64,000 nucleotides of DNA from Fusobacteria bacterium ZRK30 (GTDB lineage: Bacteria > Fusobacteriota > Fusobacteriia > Fusobacteriales > Fusobacteriaceae): contig CP102405.1 of assembly GCA_024628785.1 (NCBI GenBank), positions 1,240,001 to 1,304,000 of the forward strand, read 5' to 3'. The translations under genes and the position numbers were made by a program. Every line of letters begins with the position of its first letter. Position 1 is the first letter of the stretch. The notes beneath the pieces were generated by a model. It searched no databases. It saw only the letters and a program-made list of their open reading frames with translations, and was not told where the DNA came from. Shown one piece after another: positions 43,822-51,542 of this stretch.

Positions 43822-43968
43822 ATGAAAATAAGTTCAGAATCAGAGAAGTTTCAAAACTTTTTAGAATGAGTATAAAAATATTGCAGAATTAGAATACCTC
43901 ATCTATTTTCAAAGAAAGAAGATTTAGAACTTGCTGTGAGAGAATTTGAGATAAAATTAAAAAAATGA
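43822..43968 (+). pseudogene. Small frameshifted gene remnant
   Basis: Starts MKISSESEKFQNFLE behind a good ggaggaag site and then stops. The reading continues in another frame as EYKNIAELEYLIYFQR, and a second shift gives KEDLELAVREFEIKLKK to a TGA at 43966. Joined, it reads as one acidic helical protein of about 48 residues. Two single-base shifts in 150 bases suggest decay; sequencing error is possible. A perfect terminator overlaps its end. The family is unknown. Confidence 0.55.
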
Positions 43969-43999
43969 GAATTTATTTAAAAGAAAATTCTCATTTTTT
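43960..43999 (+). terminator. Terminator behind the small remnant
   Basis: A perfect 15-base stem, AAAAAATGAGAATTT at 43960-43974 with AAATTCTCATTTTTT at 43985-43999. Confidence 0.9.
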
Positions 44000-44310
44000 A
44001 ATGTGATCTATTAAATTTTATTTTTAAGGTTTGGACTTTTATCTACATCATCTCCTAATAATTAAATTTTTTGTAAGATTAAACTATTAAAATATATCTC
44101 TTTGCATGAAATATTTTTTTAATAAATTAAAGAAATTTGAATTTGTTTTTTTCATTTTTATTACCTCCAAAATAATTTTTTATTGCTCTCTTTTACAAAA
44201 TTATTATATCATAACAGCCTTTTTTTGTAATCAAAAAATAGTATTATTTCGTATATAAGTTTTAAATAAAAAAACAAAGTATGATATATGTGGTTCATAA
44301 TTTAAGCAAT

Positions 44311-44337
44311 AAAAAAAGAGGTTTTCCCTCTTTTTTT
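44311..44337 (-). terminator. Terminator of the 44.4-kb gene
   Basis: On the minus strand AAAGAGG-gaaaa-CCTCTTTTTTT. The short tight stem lies 13 bases past the stop codon. Confidence 0.8.
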
Positions 44338-44349
44338 ATTATATAATGT

Positions 44350-44688
44350 TTATTCAACGTATTTGTCTAATATTTTTTCAATATTGTTTAGTGAAGACAA
44401 TGCTTCTTCACATTTCCTAGCCCCCTCTTCCCAAAATGCTTTATATTCGCTGCTGCTTTTAGAAAGTTCTATATGATCTCTTAGATTTGTTTCGATTACC
44501 TCTCTTTGCTTGGATATCAAATTTAAATTTACCACCCCTGTAATTCCTATCCCTTCCAAAAAAATTTCATTATTTTCTGCTAAATGTGCTTTTAATACAT
44601 AGGAAAGATAAATTTCATCTCCTTTCGTTGAAATACCATTGAAAAAAAATGATTTATCAACAATTATTGTTTTTTTTATCTCCAACAT
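44350..44688 (-). CDS. Protein of unknown function, 112 residues
   Basis: An unrecognised small cytoplasmic protein. The N-terminal half is strand-rich (MLEIKKTIIVDKSFF, LEGIGITGVVNLNLI), the C-terminal half is a helical region rich in Glu and Ser (EAFWEEGARKCEEALSSL-like, 75-112). I chose the ATG at 44688, which follows ggaggggatgaag; an upstream ATG would add eleven residues without a site. It has its own terminator. It lies beside the partner-switch cluster but is oppositely oriented. Confidence 0.6.
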   Translation of the reverse strand: MLEIKKTIIVDKSFFFNGISTKGDEIYLSYVLKAHLAENNEIFLEGIGITGVVNLNLISKQREVIETNLRDHIELSKSSSEYKAFWEEGARKCEEALSSLNNIEKILDKYVE

Positions 44689-45063
44689 AACTTCATCCCC
44701 TCCTTGTTTTAAGATATACACATAATTATTATTTAATCCTGTTTTTTTTACAATTTTATAAAAAAAATGTAATAAGACTTTAAAATTTTCAGTATCCTTT
44801 TAAAATATATACTTGTTTTAAATATTATAATCCTATAAATCTTTATTATATTCAGTTTTCATTGTAAAAATTGACATATTGGCCTTTTTTATGTTTTCTG
44901 CTAAAGAAAAGTTATACCACCTCAGATAAAGGGGGAGGATATTTATTTGACAACCTTAAATTTATAATGAAATATATATTATAGAGTTATTTCAAAATTA
45001 CCAAAAATAAACTATAAATTTAAAATATGTGCAACATTAATTCCGCAATAAGGGGGGAATAAA
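44689..45063. other. Divergent intergenic region, 375 bases
   Basis: Contains two TTGACA boxes (44871-44876 and 44947-44952) with only poor -10 partners, so the promoter of the STAS operon is not pinned down. The STAS ribosome binding site (aaggggggaat) is at its end. No other gene or fold is seen. Confidence 0.45.
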
Positions 45064-45405
45064 ATGAAACTTAATTTTGAGAAAAAAGAAAATATTGATA
45101 TTGTCAGTCTTATTGGAAGACTCGATGGAAATACTGCACCTTCGGCAAAAGATGAGATTATAGAGAAGTTAGATGAGAATACAAGCCTGATTATTAATAT
45201 GAAAAATTGTGAATATGTGTCAAGTGCAGGTTTGAGAGTTTTGATGATAATAGCAAAAACACTAAAATCAAAGGGTGGGAATGGAGTGCTTGTAGAAATG
45301 AACGAAGAAGTCGGTGATGTGATGGAAATGACAGGCTTTGGAAATATTTTCAAATCTTTTAATACTATAGGTGAGGCTTTTGAGTTCTTGCAAAAAGGAG
45401 AGTAA
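45064..45405 (+). CDS. STAS-domain anti-sigma factor antagonist (RsbV/SpoIIAA-like)
   Basis: A 113-residue single STAS domain. The phosphorylatable serine lies in YVSSAGLRVL (about residues 55-64), the canonical site targeted by RsbW-type kinases and reset by RsbU-type phosphatases. Both partners are coded downstream (47713-48120, 48205-50376). It starts the cluster and ends three bases before glgX, so the two are one operon. No sigma factor gene follows, so the final target is unknown. Confidence 0.9.
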   Translation: MKLNFEKKENIDIVSLIGRLDGNTAPSAKDEIIEKLDENTSLIINMKNCEYVSSAGLRVLMIIAKTLKSKGGNGVLVEMNEEVGDVMEMTGFGNIFKSFNTIGEAFEFLQKGE

Positions 45406-45408
45406 AAA

Positions 45409-47529
45409 ATGTTAAGAATAGATGTTTTTCCAACCCACCAACAAGATGGAATAAAGTTTAGAAGAGGTAGAGCATTACCTTTTGGAGCAACCATCGTTCC
45501 AGAAGGAGTTAATTTTTCCATATTTTCAAGGTATGCAACCAGCTGTGAATTAGTTTTATTCAAGAGAAAAGAAAAAGAACCCTTTGCAGTAATACCATTT
45601 CCTGAAGAATTTAGAATTGGAAATGTCTTTGCTATGACTATTTTTGATCTTGAATTTGAAAATATTGAATACGGATACAGAGTGGACGGGCCGCATAATC
45701 CTACAGAGGGGCATCTATACAACAAAGAAAAAATATTGATGGATCCATATGCAAAAGCTGCCGGAGGAAGGGAAATTTGGGGTATAGAACCAGATTGGAT
45801 TGATCCTTTTCAACATAGATCGAGAATATTTTTTGATGATTTTGAATGGGAGGGTGAAAAACCTCTTGAACTGGATATAAAAGACCTGATTATTTACGAA
45901 TTACATGTGAGAGGTTATACAAAAGATCCGACTTCAAAGGTAAAGTATCCTGGAACTTATGCTGCTATTATTGAAAAAATACCTTATTTGAAAGAACTGG
46001 GAATTAACTGTATTGAACTCCTTCCTGTATTTGAATTTGATGAATTTGAAAATTCAAGGGTTTCAAAGGAAAATGGGGAAAAATTGATGAATTATTGGGG
46101 GTATAGTACTGTAGGATTTTTTGCACCAAAAACTGGTTATGCTGCAACAGGCAAGTTTGGAATGGAAGTTGATGAATTGAAAAACCTCGTAAAAGAATTA
46201 CATAAAAATGGTATTGAAATTATTCTTGATGTTGTCTTTAATCATACAGCTGAAGGGAATGAGAGTGGACCTTATATTTCCTTTAAAGGACATGACAATA
46301 AAACTTATTACTTACTGACTCCAGAAGGCCACTACTATAATTTTAGCGGATGTGGAAATACACTAAATTGTAATAATCCCATAGTCAGAAATATGATATT
46401 GGATTGTTTGAGGTATTGGGCATCTGAATATCATATCGATGGATTTAGGTTTGACCTTGCGTCTATTCTTTCAAGGGATCAAAATGGGGTACCCATGGCA
46501 AATCCACCGCTACTTGAAACACTGGCATTTGATCCGATTTTAGGAAAATGTAAACTTATTGCAGAAGCATGGGATGCTGGTGGTTTGTATCAGGTAGGAT
46601 CATTTCCTTCTTGGGGAAGGTGGGCAGAGTGGAATGGAAAGTTTAGAGATGATATTCGAAAATTTTTAAAGGGAGATAAACAAGTGGTCAAAGAAGTAAT
46701 TCAAAGGATTCAGGGATCACCTGATCTATATGGACTGGAAAATAGAGGAACCACTGCTTCTATAAATTTTATCACTTGTCATGATGGATTTACCATGATG
46801 GACCTTGTTTCATACAATGAAAAACATAATATTGCAAATGGAGAAGGCAATTGTGATGGAGGGGATGATAATGAAAGCTGGAATTGTGGGTGGGAAGGAC
46901 CTACAGATGATCCGGATATTAATTTTTTGAGAAAAAAACAAATAAAGAATGCGGTGACATTATTGCTCGTAAGTCGTGGTATTCCAATGTTGCTCTCAGG
47001 GGATGAAATTGGGAATACCCAGTTTGGAAATAACAATGCTTACTGTCAGGACAATGAGATTTCATGGTTAAATTGGGATAAAGTAACAGATAATTCTGAT
47101 CTTTTTTCGTATTTTAAAAATATAATAGCATTTAGAAAAACACATCCTGTTTTAAGGGTTACCAGATTCGACAGCTATCACACTGACACAGGGTATCCTG
47201 AAATTTCATGGCATGGAACCAAAGCCTGGGATTATAATTGTGATTCTCTATCGCATACGATAGCAGTGATGTTTTGCGGATCTGCTGAAAAATATAAAAC
47301 TGAGGAGGATGAATTTATTTATATGGCTATGAATTCCCATTGGAAGATGCATATATTTGAACTTCCAGTGCTTCCAAGGGGGAAATGTTGGTATGTAGCT
47401 GCCAATACAGATATGCCCAGTGGAGAAGATTTTTGGACTCAGGGAGAAGAGAAAAAATTAAAAGATCAAAATAAAATCTTAGTGGGGTCTAGATCTGTAA
47501 TTGTCTTAATTTCAAAAAAGAAGGATTGA
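45409..47529 (+). CDS. glgX: Glycogen debranching enzyme (isoamylase type)
   Basis: Hydrolyses alpha-1,6 branches of glycogen or limit dextrin. The 706 residues have an N-terminal CBM48 domain (about 15-110) and a GH13 barrel with LDVVFNHTAEGNE, nucleophile GFRFDLAS, acid AEAWDAGG and transition-state Asp in TCHDGFTMMD. A C-terminal beta domain closes it. It is between the STAS antagonist gene (three-base gap) and a short frame that overlaps its stop. The other glycogen genes are not in this window. Confidence 0.93.
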   Translation: MLRIDVFPTHQQDGIKFRRGRALPFGATIVPEGVNFSIFSRYATSCELVLFKRKEKEPFAVIPFPEEFRIGNVFAMTIFDLEFENIEYGYRVDGPHNPTEGHLYNKEKILMDPYAKAAGGREIWGIEPDWIDPFQHRSRIFFDDFEWEGEKPLELDIKDLIIYELHVRGYTKDPTSKVKYPGTYAAIIEKIPYLKELGINCIELLPVFEFDEFENSRVSKENGEKLMNYWGYSTVGFFAPKTGYAATGKFGMEVDELKNLVKELHKNGIEIILDVVFNHTAEGNESGPYISFKGHDNKTYYLLTPEGHYYNFSGCGNTLNCNNPIVRNMILDCLRYWASEYHIDGFRFDLASILSRDQNGVPMANPPLLETLAFDPILGKCKLIAEAWDAGGLYQVGSFPSWGRWAEWNGKFRDDIRKFLKGDKQVVKEVIQRIQGSPDLYGLENRGTTASINFITCHDGFTMMDLVSYNEKHNIANGEGNCDGGDDNESWNCGWEGPTDDPDINFLRKKQIKNAVTLLLVSRGIPMLLSGDEIGNTQFGNNNAYCQDNEISWLNWDKVTDNSDLFSYFKNIIAFRKTHPVLRVTRFDSYHTDTGYPEISWHGTKAWDYNCDSLSHTIAVMFCGSAEKYKTEEDEFIYMAMNSHWKMHIFELPVLPRGKCWYVAANTDMPSGEDFWTQGEEKKLKDQNKILVGSRSVIVLISKKKD

Positions 47530-47663
47530 TTGAGAAAGTAGATAGAATTAGAAAGTTAGAATTCACTTCTGAAAAAAACGATGAAGTTCTCAACTATGTA
47601 TATATTCTTCTAGAAGTTATTGTTGTTACTGAATTTATTAAAAGGCTAAAATTTTATTGGTAA
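47526..47663 (+). CDS. Possible 45-residue frame or RsbW remnant
   Basis: A TTG-started frame of 45 residues overlaps the glgX stop by four bases (TTGA), with aagaagg upstream. It reads MIEKVDRIRKLEF...YVYILLEVIVVTEFIKRL, ending in a hydrophobic helix. Parts (FTSEKNDEVLNYVYILLE) resemble the N-terminal part of the following RsbW-like kinase (DNLEEMIQFILLE), so it may be the remnant of a duplicated kinase gene. Coding status is uncertain. Confidence 0.35.
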   Translation: MIEKVDRIRKLEFTSEKNDEVLNYVYILLEVIVVTEFIKRLKFYW

Positions 47664-47712
47664 ATTGGTGGGAAATATTGTGTTTATTCTAAAAAAATAT
47701 ATGGTGATAAAT

Positions 47713-48120
47713 ATGTCTAAAAAAAAATTCAAGGTAGGTATGGATAACCTCGAAGAGATGATACAGTTTATTCTTTTAGAAACTAAGGCAATAGTTGATA
47801 ATGGAAAAGTAGATTATCAACTGAGATTAGTTAGCGAAGAAGCATTGATAAACATTATAAATTATGCATACACTAAAGAAAGTGGAGAGCTTAAAATTGA
47901 TTGCGAAACCATAAACAATGATACGATTCTTATAGAAATAAGTGATACAGGAACTGCCTTCGATCCCCTTCAAAAAGAGGATCCTGATATTACACTGCCC
48001 GTAGAAGAAAGAAGGGTTGGGGGACTTGGGATTTTCATAATTAAAAATATTATGGATACAGTTGATTATAAAAGGGAAGGTGGAAAAAATATACTTACTC
48101 TGACAAAAAAACTGCTTTAA
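47713..48120 (+). CDS. RsbW/SpoIIAB-like anti-sigma serine kinase
   Basis: A 135-residue HATPase_c_2 kinase that probably phosphorylates the STAS protein at 45064. The ATP-binding boxes are present: N box EEALINIINYAY, G1 box DTGTAFDP, G2 box VGGLGIFIIK. I chose ATG 47713, six bases after atggtga; an upstream GTG/TTG region lacks a site. It is 84 bases before the phosphatase gene. No sigma factor is encoded beside it, so its second partner could be another protein. Confidence 0.88.
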   Translation: MSKKKFKVGMDNLEEMIQFILLETKAIVDNGKVDYQLRLVSEEALINIINYAYTKESGELKIDCETINNDTILIEISDTGTAFDPLQKEDPDITLPVEERRVGGLGIFIIKNIMDTVDYKREGGKNILTLTKKLL

Positions 48121-48204
48121 ATTATTTCTTTTATCGATAAGTTGTTTTCTGACCTAAAAAAATCTATATTATTGATGTAAGTATGAAAATTGGAGTTGGT
48201 TAAA

Positions 48205-50376
48205 ATGTCTGTAAATAAAATCAATAAAAAAACAATAAAAACAAAAATACTGTCATTATTATTGGGGATGACTTCTATTTCTCTGCTTATATTTTTATTG
48301 ATTACCAGTATAGATATAAAGGTGAAAGCGAAGGCTTCCTTGAAGTCAAGTAAGGAACTTTGGGAAGGATCCATTTCAAAGAGTAGAAAAATGCTAAGAT
48401 CGGATACTGAAGGGTATATGCGTGCACTTGTGAAATCTCAGGCTGATCATACTGATTCTTTATTTGACAAAGTAGAATCTGGTATTAATATTATGGGTGA
48501 GTATGCAAAAGTTATTTTTTCCGATCCAACTATGTTTAAACATATAGACACATATTATAGTGATGAGGAACCTGAAAATTCTCAGAATGTTTCAGTTGTA
48601 ACTTTACCTCCGGGGATCTCTAGAAATATTATGAAGGAGCAGATAGATCTTTTGAGTAATATGGATTATGTTTTCAGACCGATCTATTCAAATGATAGTA
48701 ATTTATTGTCAGTATATATGGGGACAAAGGATGGAGTATATAAAGGCTTCCCCTGGAGGTCGACGATAGCCAGGAGTTATGACCCAAGAAAAAGAGGATG
48801 GTATAGAGACGCGCTAAAGACAAAAGAAATCGGGTGGACAACACCATATATAGATGCAACGCCTTTTCCTTCCCGTAATTATGATATAAATAAAAAACTA
48901 ATTGTGACCTGTTACAAAGCAGTATACGATAATAAGGAAAATTTCATAGGTGTTGTTGCTTCTGATATAACTATTAAATCATTATTAGAAATAATAAATA
49001 CTCAGGTAGAGGATATAGGGACTGCATATATAATTGACAAAGAGGGTAAAGTAATTGCATATTCAGGAAAAAAAATACAATATACTTATGAAAGTAGTTA
49101 TAATTTATTGGAAAGTGAGAATGAAGACTATAGAAAAATAATAAAAAAAATGATCTCCGGAAAAACAGGGTTTGATAGATATTATGATAATAATGGCAGA
49201 GAAAAAGATTTAGCTTATGCACCGATTTCTAGTACCGGGTGGAGTCTTGCTGTTGAAATTCCAGCGGATAAAATAATTGCCAGTGCAGATATAGTTGGAA
49301 ATACCTTTGGAAAAATTCATGAACAAACCGATGCTGATATTGACAGGGCAGTTAACAGTGCCCAGATAAATATGGTGATTGCATATCTAATAATAATAAT
49401 AATAATAATATTTATCGGAAGAAAAATGTCCGATAAACTCTCAAACCCAATTATTGAACTTACAAATTATGTGGAACTTATAGGAACAGGGAATCTGGAT
49501 CATAATATTAAAATTAATACAGGTGATGAGATACAGGTCCTTTCTGAGTCATTTAATAAAATGACAAAGGATCTCAAATTATATATACATGAATTAAAGG
49601 AGACAACTGCAGCTAAAGAAAAAATTGAAAGTGAACTTGAAATTGCAAAAAGAATACAAGTAAGTATGCTTCCAAGAATTTTTCCCCCTTTTCCTGCTAG
49701 AAAAGAATTTGATATTTTTGCCAGTATGGAACCAGCAAAAGAAGTTGGAGGAGATTATTATGATTTCTTTTTAATCGACGAAAATAAGCTTTGTTTTTCT
49801 ATTGCAGACGTATCCGGTAAAGGAGTACCTGCTTCATTATTTATGGTTATTGCTAAAACCTTAATGAAAAATGAAGCTTTAAGAGGGATTTCTGCCGAGG
49901 AGATATTATTTAATGTAAATAATATGCTTGTAGAAGATAATGATGAATGCTTATTTGTTACAGCGTTTATTTGTATATTAAATATAGAAACAGGAGAAGT
50001 AGAGTATTCAAATGCAGGTCATAATCCACCGTTAATCTGTAGAAAAGGTCAACATGAATATGAGTATTTATCTTTGGAAAAGAACTTTGTTATTGGAGGA
50101 ATACCGGGATTTGAATTCAAGAGAGCAAATTTAAAACTTGAAAATGGAGATGTTTTATACCTCTATACTGATGGTGTAACAGAAGCGATGAATAAAGACA
50201 ATAAACAATATTCTGAAAGGAGGCTTAAAAAAGTATTGTCGGAGATGAAAAAAGATAAGAGAGAGGTATATAATATTGAAAAAATAATTAAAGAGGATAT
50301 TAAAGGATTTGTTGATGGAGCAGAACAATCTGATGATATTACAATGGTTATACTAAAATATAACGGGAATGTATAA
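48205..50376 (+). CDS. Membrane RsbU-type PP2C phosphatase with dCache sensor
   Basis: A 723-residue sensor phosphatase expected to dephosphorylate the STAS antagonist. Membrane segment ~16-36, dCache sensor ~45-385, second segment ~392-410, HAMP ~411-465 and SpoIIE/PP2C domain ~490-720 with GGDYYDFF, ADVSGKGVPASLFM, NAGHNPPL and YTDGVTEAMN. The sensor has Tyr192, Arg197, Trp199, Tyr200 and Asp202 (YDPRKRGWYRD), which is the spacing of the dCache amino-acid-binding motif. I used ATG 48205 after ggagttgg. It ends the partner-switch cluster. Confidence 0.92.
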   Translation: MSVNKINKKTIKTKILSLLLGMTSISLLIFLLITSIDIKVKAKASLKSSKELWEGSISKSRKMLRSDTEGYMRALVKSQADHTDSLFDKVESGINIMGEYAKVIFSDPTMFKHIDTYYSDEEPENSQNVSVVTLPPGISRNIMKEQIDLLSNMDYVFRPIYSNDSNLLSVYMGTKDGVYKGFPWRSTIARSYDPRKRGWYRDALKTKEIGWTTPYIDATPFPSRNYDINKKLIVTCYKAVYDNKENFIGVVASDITIKSLLEIINTQVEDIGTAYIIDKEGKVIAYSGKKIQYTYESSYNLLESENEDYRKIIKKMISGKTGFDRYYDNNGREKDLAYAPISSTGWSLAVEIPADKIIASADIVGNTFGKIHEQTDADIDRAVNSAQINMVIAYLIIIIIIIFIGRKMSDKLSNPIIELTNYVELIGTGNLDHNIKINTGDEIQVLSESFNKMTKDLKLYIHELKETTAAKEKIESELEIAKRIQVSMLPRIFPPFPARKEFDIFASMEPAKEVGGDYYDFFLIDENKLCFSIADVSGKGVPASLFMVIAKTLMKNEALRGISAEEILFNVNNMLVEDNDECLFVTAFICILNIETGEVEYSNAGHNPPLICRKGQHEYEYLSLEKNFVIGGIPGFEFKRANLKLENGDVLYLYTDGVTEAMNKDNKQYSERRLKKVLSEMKKDKREVYNIEKIIKEDIKGFVDGAEQSDDITMVILKYNGNV

Positions 50377-50422
50377 AAAGATATCATTTTCGTTAGAAAC
50401 AGAGTAAATATGGGAAATTAAT

Positions 50423-50451
50423 TTGCATTAATATAAAAACCATGATATACT
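50423..50451 (+). promoter_or_regulatory. Promoter of SRP RNA
   Basis: TTGCAT at 50423-50428, 17-base spacer, TATACT at 50446-50451, seven bases before the RNA start. Confidence 0.8.
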
Positions 50452-50457
50452 CATTTT

Positions 50458-50735
50458 GTCGTACTAACTGGGGAGCTAGCGGTGCCTTGTAATCTACAAT
50501 CCGCTTTAGTAGAGGTGAAGTCGACCTGAGGATCAATCTGTCATAGCAGGTCCTTTTAGAAGATGTTGAGAGTAAAGTCCTATACGGCGAAATGCCAGTG
50601 AACCGTGTCAGATCCGGAAGGAAGCAGCACTAAGTTGGTTATTTTGGGTGTTATAGGGTAGCTTTGTTTGAGTTTTCTGATTGGGTGCCGTGTGGTTGGA
50701 ATGTTTTCGAAGGTCGATGTACGGCCCTTTTTTTT
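50458..50735 (+). ncRNA. ffs: Signal recognition particle RNA, long bacterial form
   Basis: The 4.5S/6S RNA core of SRP, which targets membrane proteins. The Ffh-binding helix 8 is clear: GTCAGATCCGGAAGGAAGC with its GGAA tetraloop (about 50608-50627). The 5' part (GGGGAGCTAGCGGTGCC) is the Alu-like domain of the ~270-base form seen in Firmicutes and relatives. The 5' GTCGTAC pairs with 3' GTACGGC at 50719-50725, and the T-run ending the transcript follows. The transcript end converges on the AAG gene. Confidence 0.93.
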
Positions 50736-50755
50736 TACCCAAAAATATAAATATT

Positions 50756-51364
50756 TTATTTACGAGAGATAAAATTATTGTTTTTAATATAAAAACGCCA
50801 TAGTTTTTCTTTGTACTCTTTTGCATATTCTATTCCAATTCTTCTGCAGTCGACTATGAATTTTGGTTTATAGCCGTCATCTTCTATCCATAAATTTTCC
50901 TGAGTCGTCAAGTCACAGGCATTGTCGTTTATACTTATATTAAATGCCTGGCATAATTTCCCAGGTCCGTTTAAAAGTTCACGATCTGTTTTTGGATTTC
51001 TGTTTTCATACATGAATTCTATACCATCTAATGGTTCTAAAGCTCTGATTAAAACAGCATGTGGAATACCTTTACGGTTTGCAACGACATTAAAGCAGGC
51101 ATAGATGCCGTATATGAGGTAAACATAGGAGTAACCCCCTTCCATAAACATGGTTTTTGTTCGTTTTGTTAATTTGTTATTATATGCATGGGAAGCTCTG
51201 TCTTTAGGAGCAAGATATGCTTCTGTTTCTACAATTCTACCTCTCATGATATTTTTTCCTGTCTTTTTGACGAGAACCTTTCCCAAAAGCTCCCTTGCCA
51301 GTGAATGTCCATCCCGGATATAAAAAAATTTATTTAAAACCACTGCCTTTTTCAATTTGTTCAC
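50756..51364 (-). CDS. 3-methyladenine DNA glycosylase, AAG/MPG family
   Basis: A 202-residue alkyladenine glycosylase of the AAG fold that removes methylated and deaminated purines. Family segments are present: ARELLGKVLV, RIVETEAYL with the catalytic Glu, DRASHAYNN, MFMEGGYSYVYLIYG, NVVANRKGIPHAVLIRA and NGPGKLCQAF. The window also codes Tag, a different fold acting on 3-methyladenine. Confidence 0.94.
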   Translation of the reverse strand: MNKLKKAVVLNKFFYIRDGHSLARELLGKVLVKKTGKNIMRGRIVETEAYLAPKDRASHAYNNKLTKRTKTMFMEGGYSYVYLIYGIYACFNVVANRKGIPHAVLIRALEPLDGIEFMYENRNPKTDRELLNGPGKLCQAFNISINDNACDLTTQENLWIEDDGYKPKFIVDCRRIGIEYAKEYKEKLWRFYIKNNNFISRK

Positions 51365-51542
51365 CCCTTTTTATTTTTTACTTACTGCATAAAATCATCT
51401 TTCCTTCTCCTGTACTTTTTTTAATCTGTTTTGGTTATTTAAATAAAAGGATTTTTTATTGTTATTTTGAAATATCTATATAGTAGATGTTGAGTTTAGC
51501 ATAGACGTTAAATTAAATAATAATCTTAAAAAGGGGGGGAGA

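Larger units (their letters stand above)
43751..44310. other. AT-rich region with a decayed small gene, about 560 bases
   Basis: Apart from the decayed frame at 43822-43968 and its terminator, I see no frame with a ribosome binding site, no palindrome and no RNA fold. Around 44000-44300 the DNA is very AT-rich. Confidence 0.5.

Noticed and set aside
45012-45725. A 237-codon minus-strand frame
   Set aside because: It lies opposite the STAS gene and glgX, both of which have clear domains; it shows no family features and no ribosome binding site.
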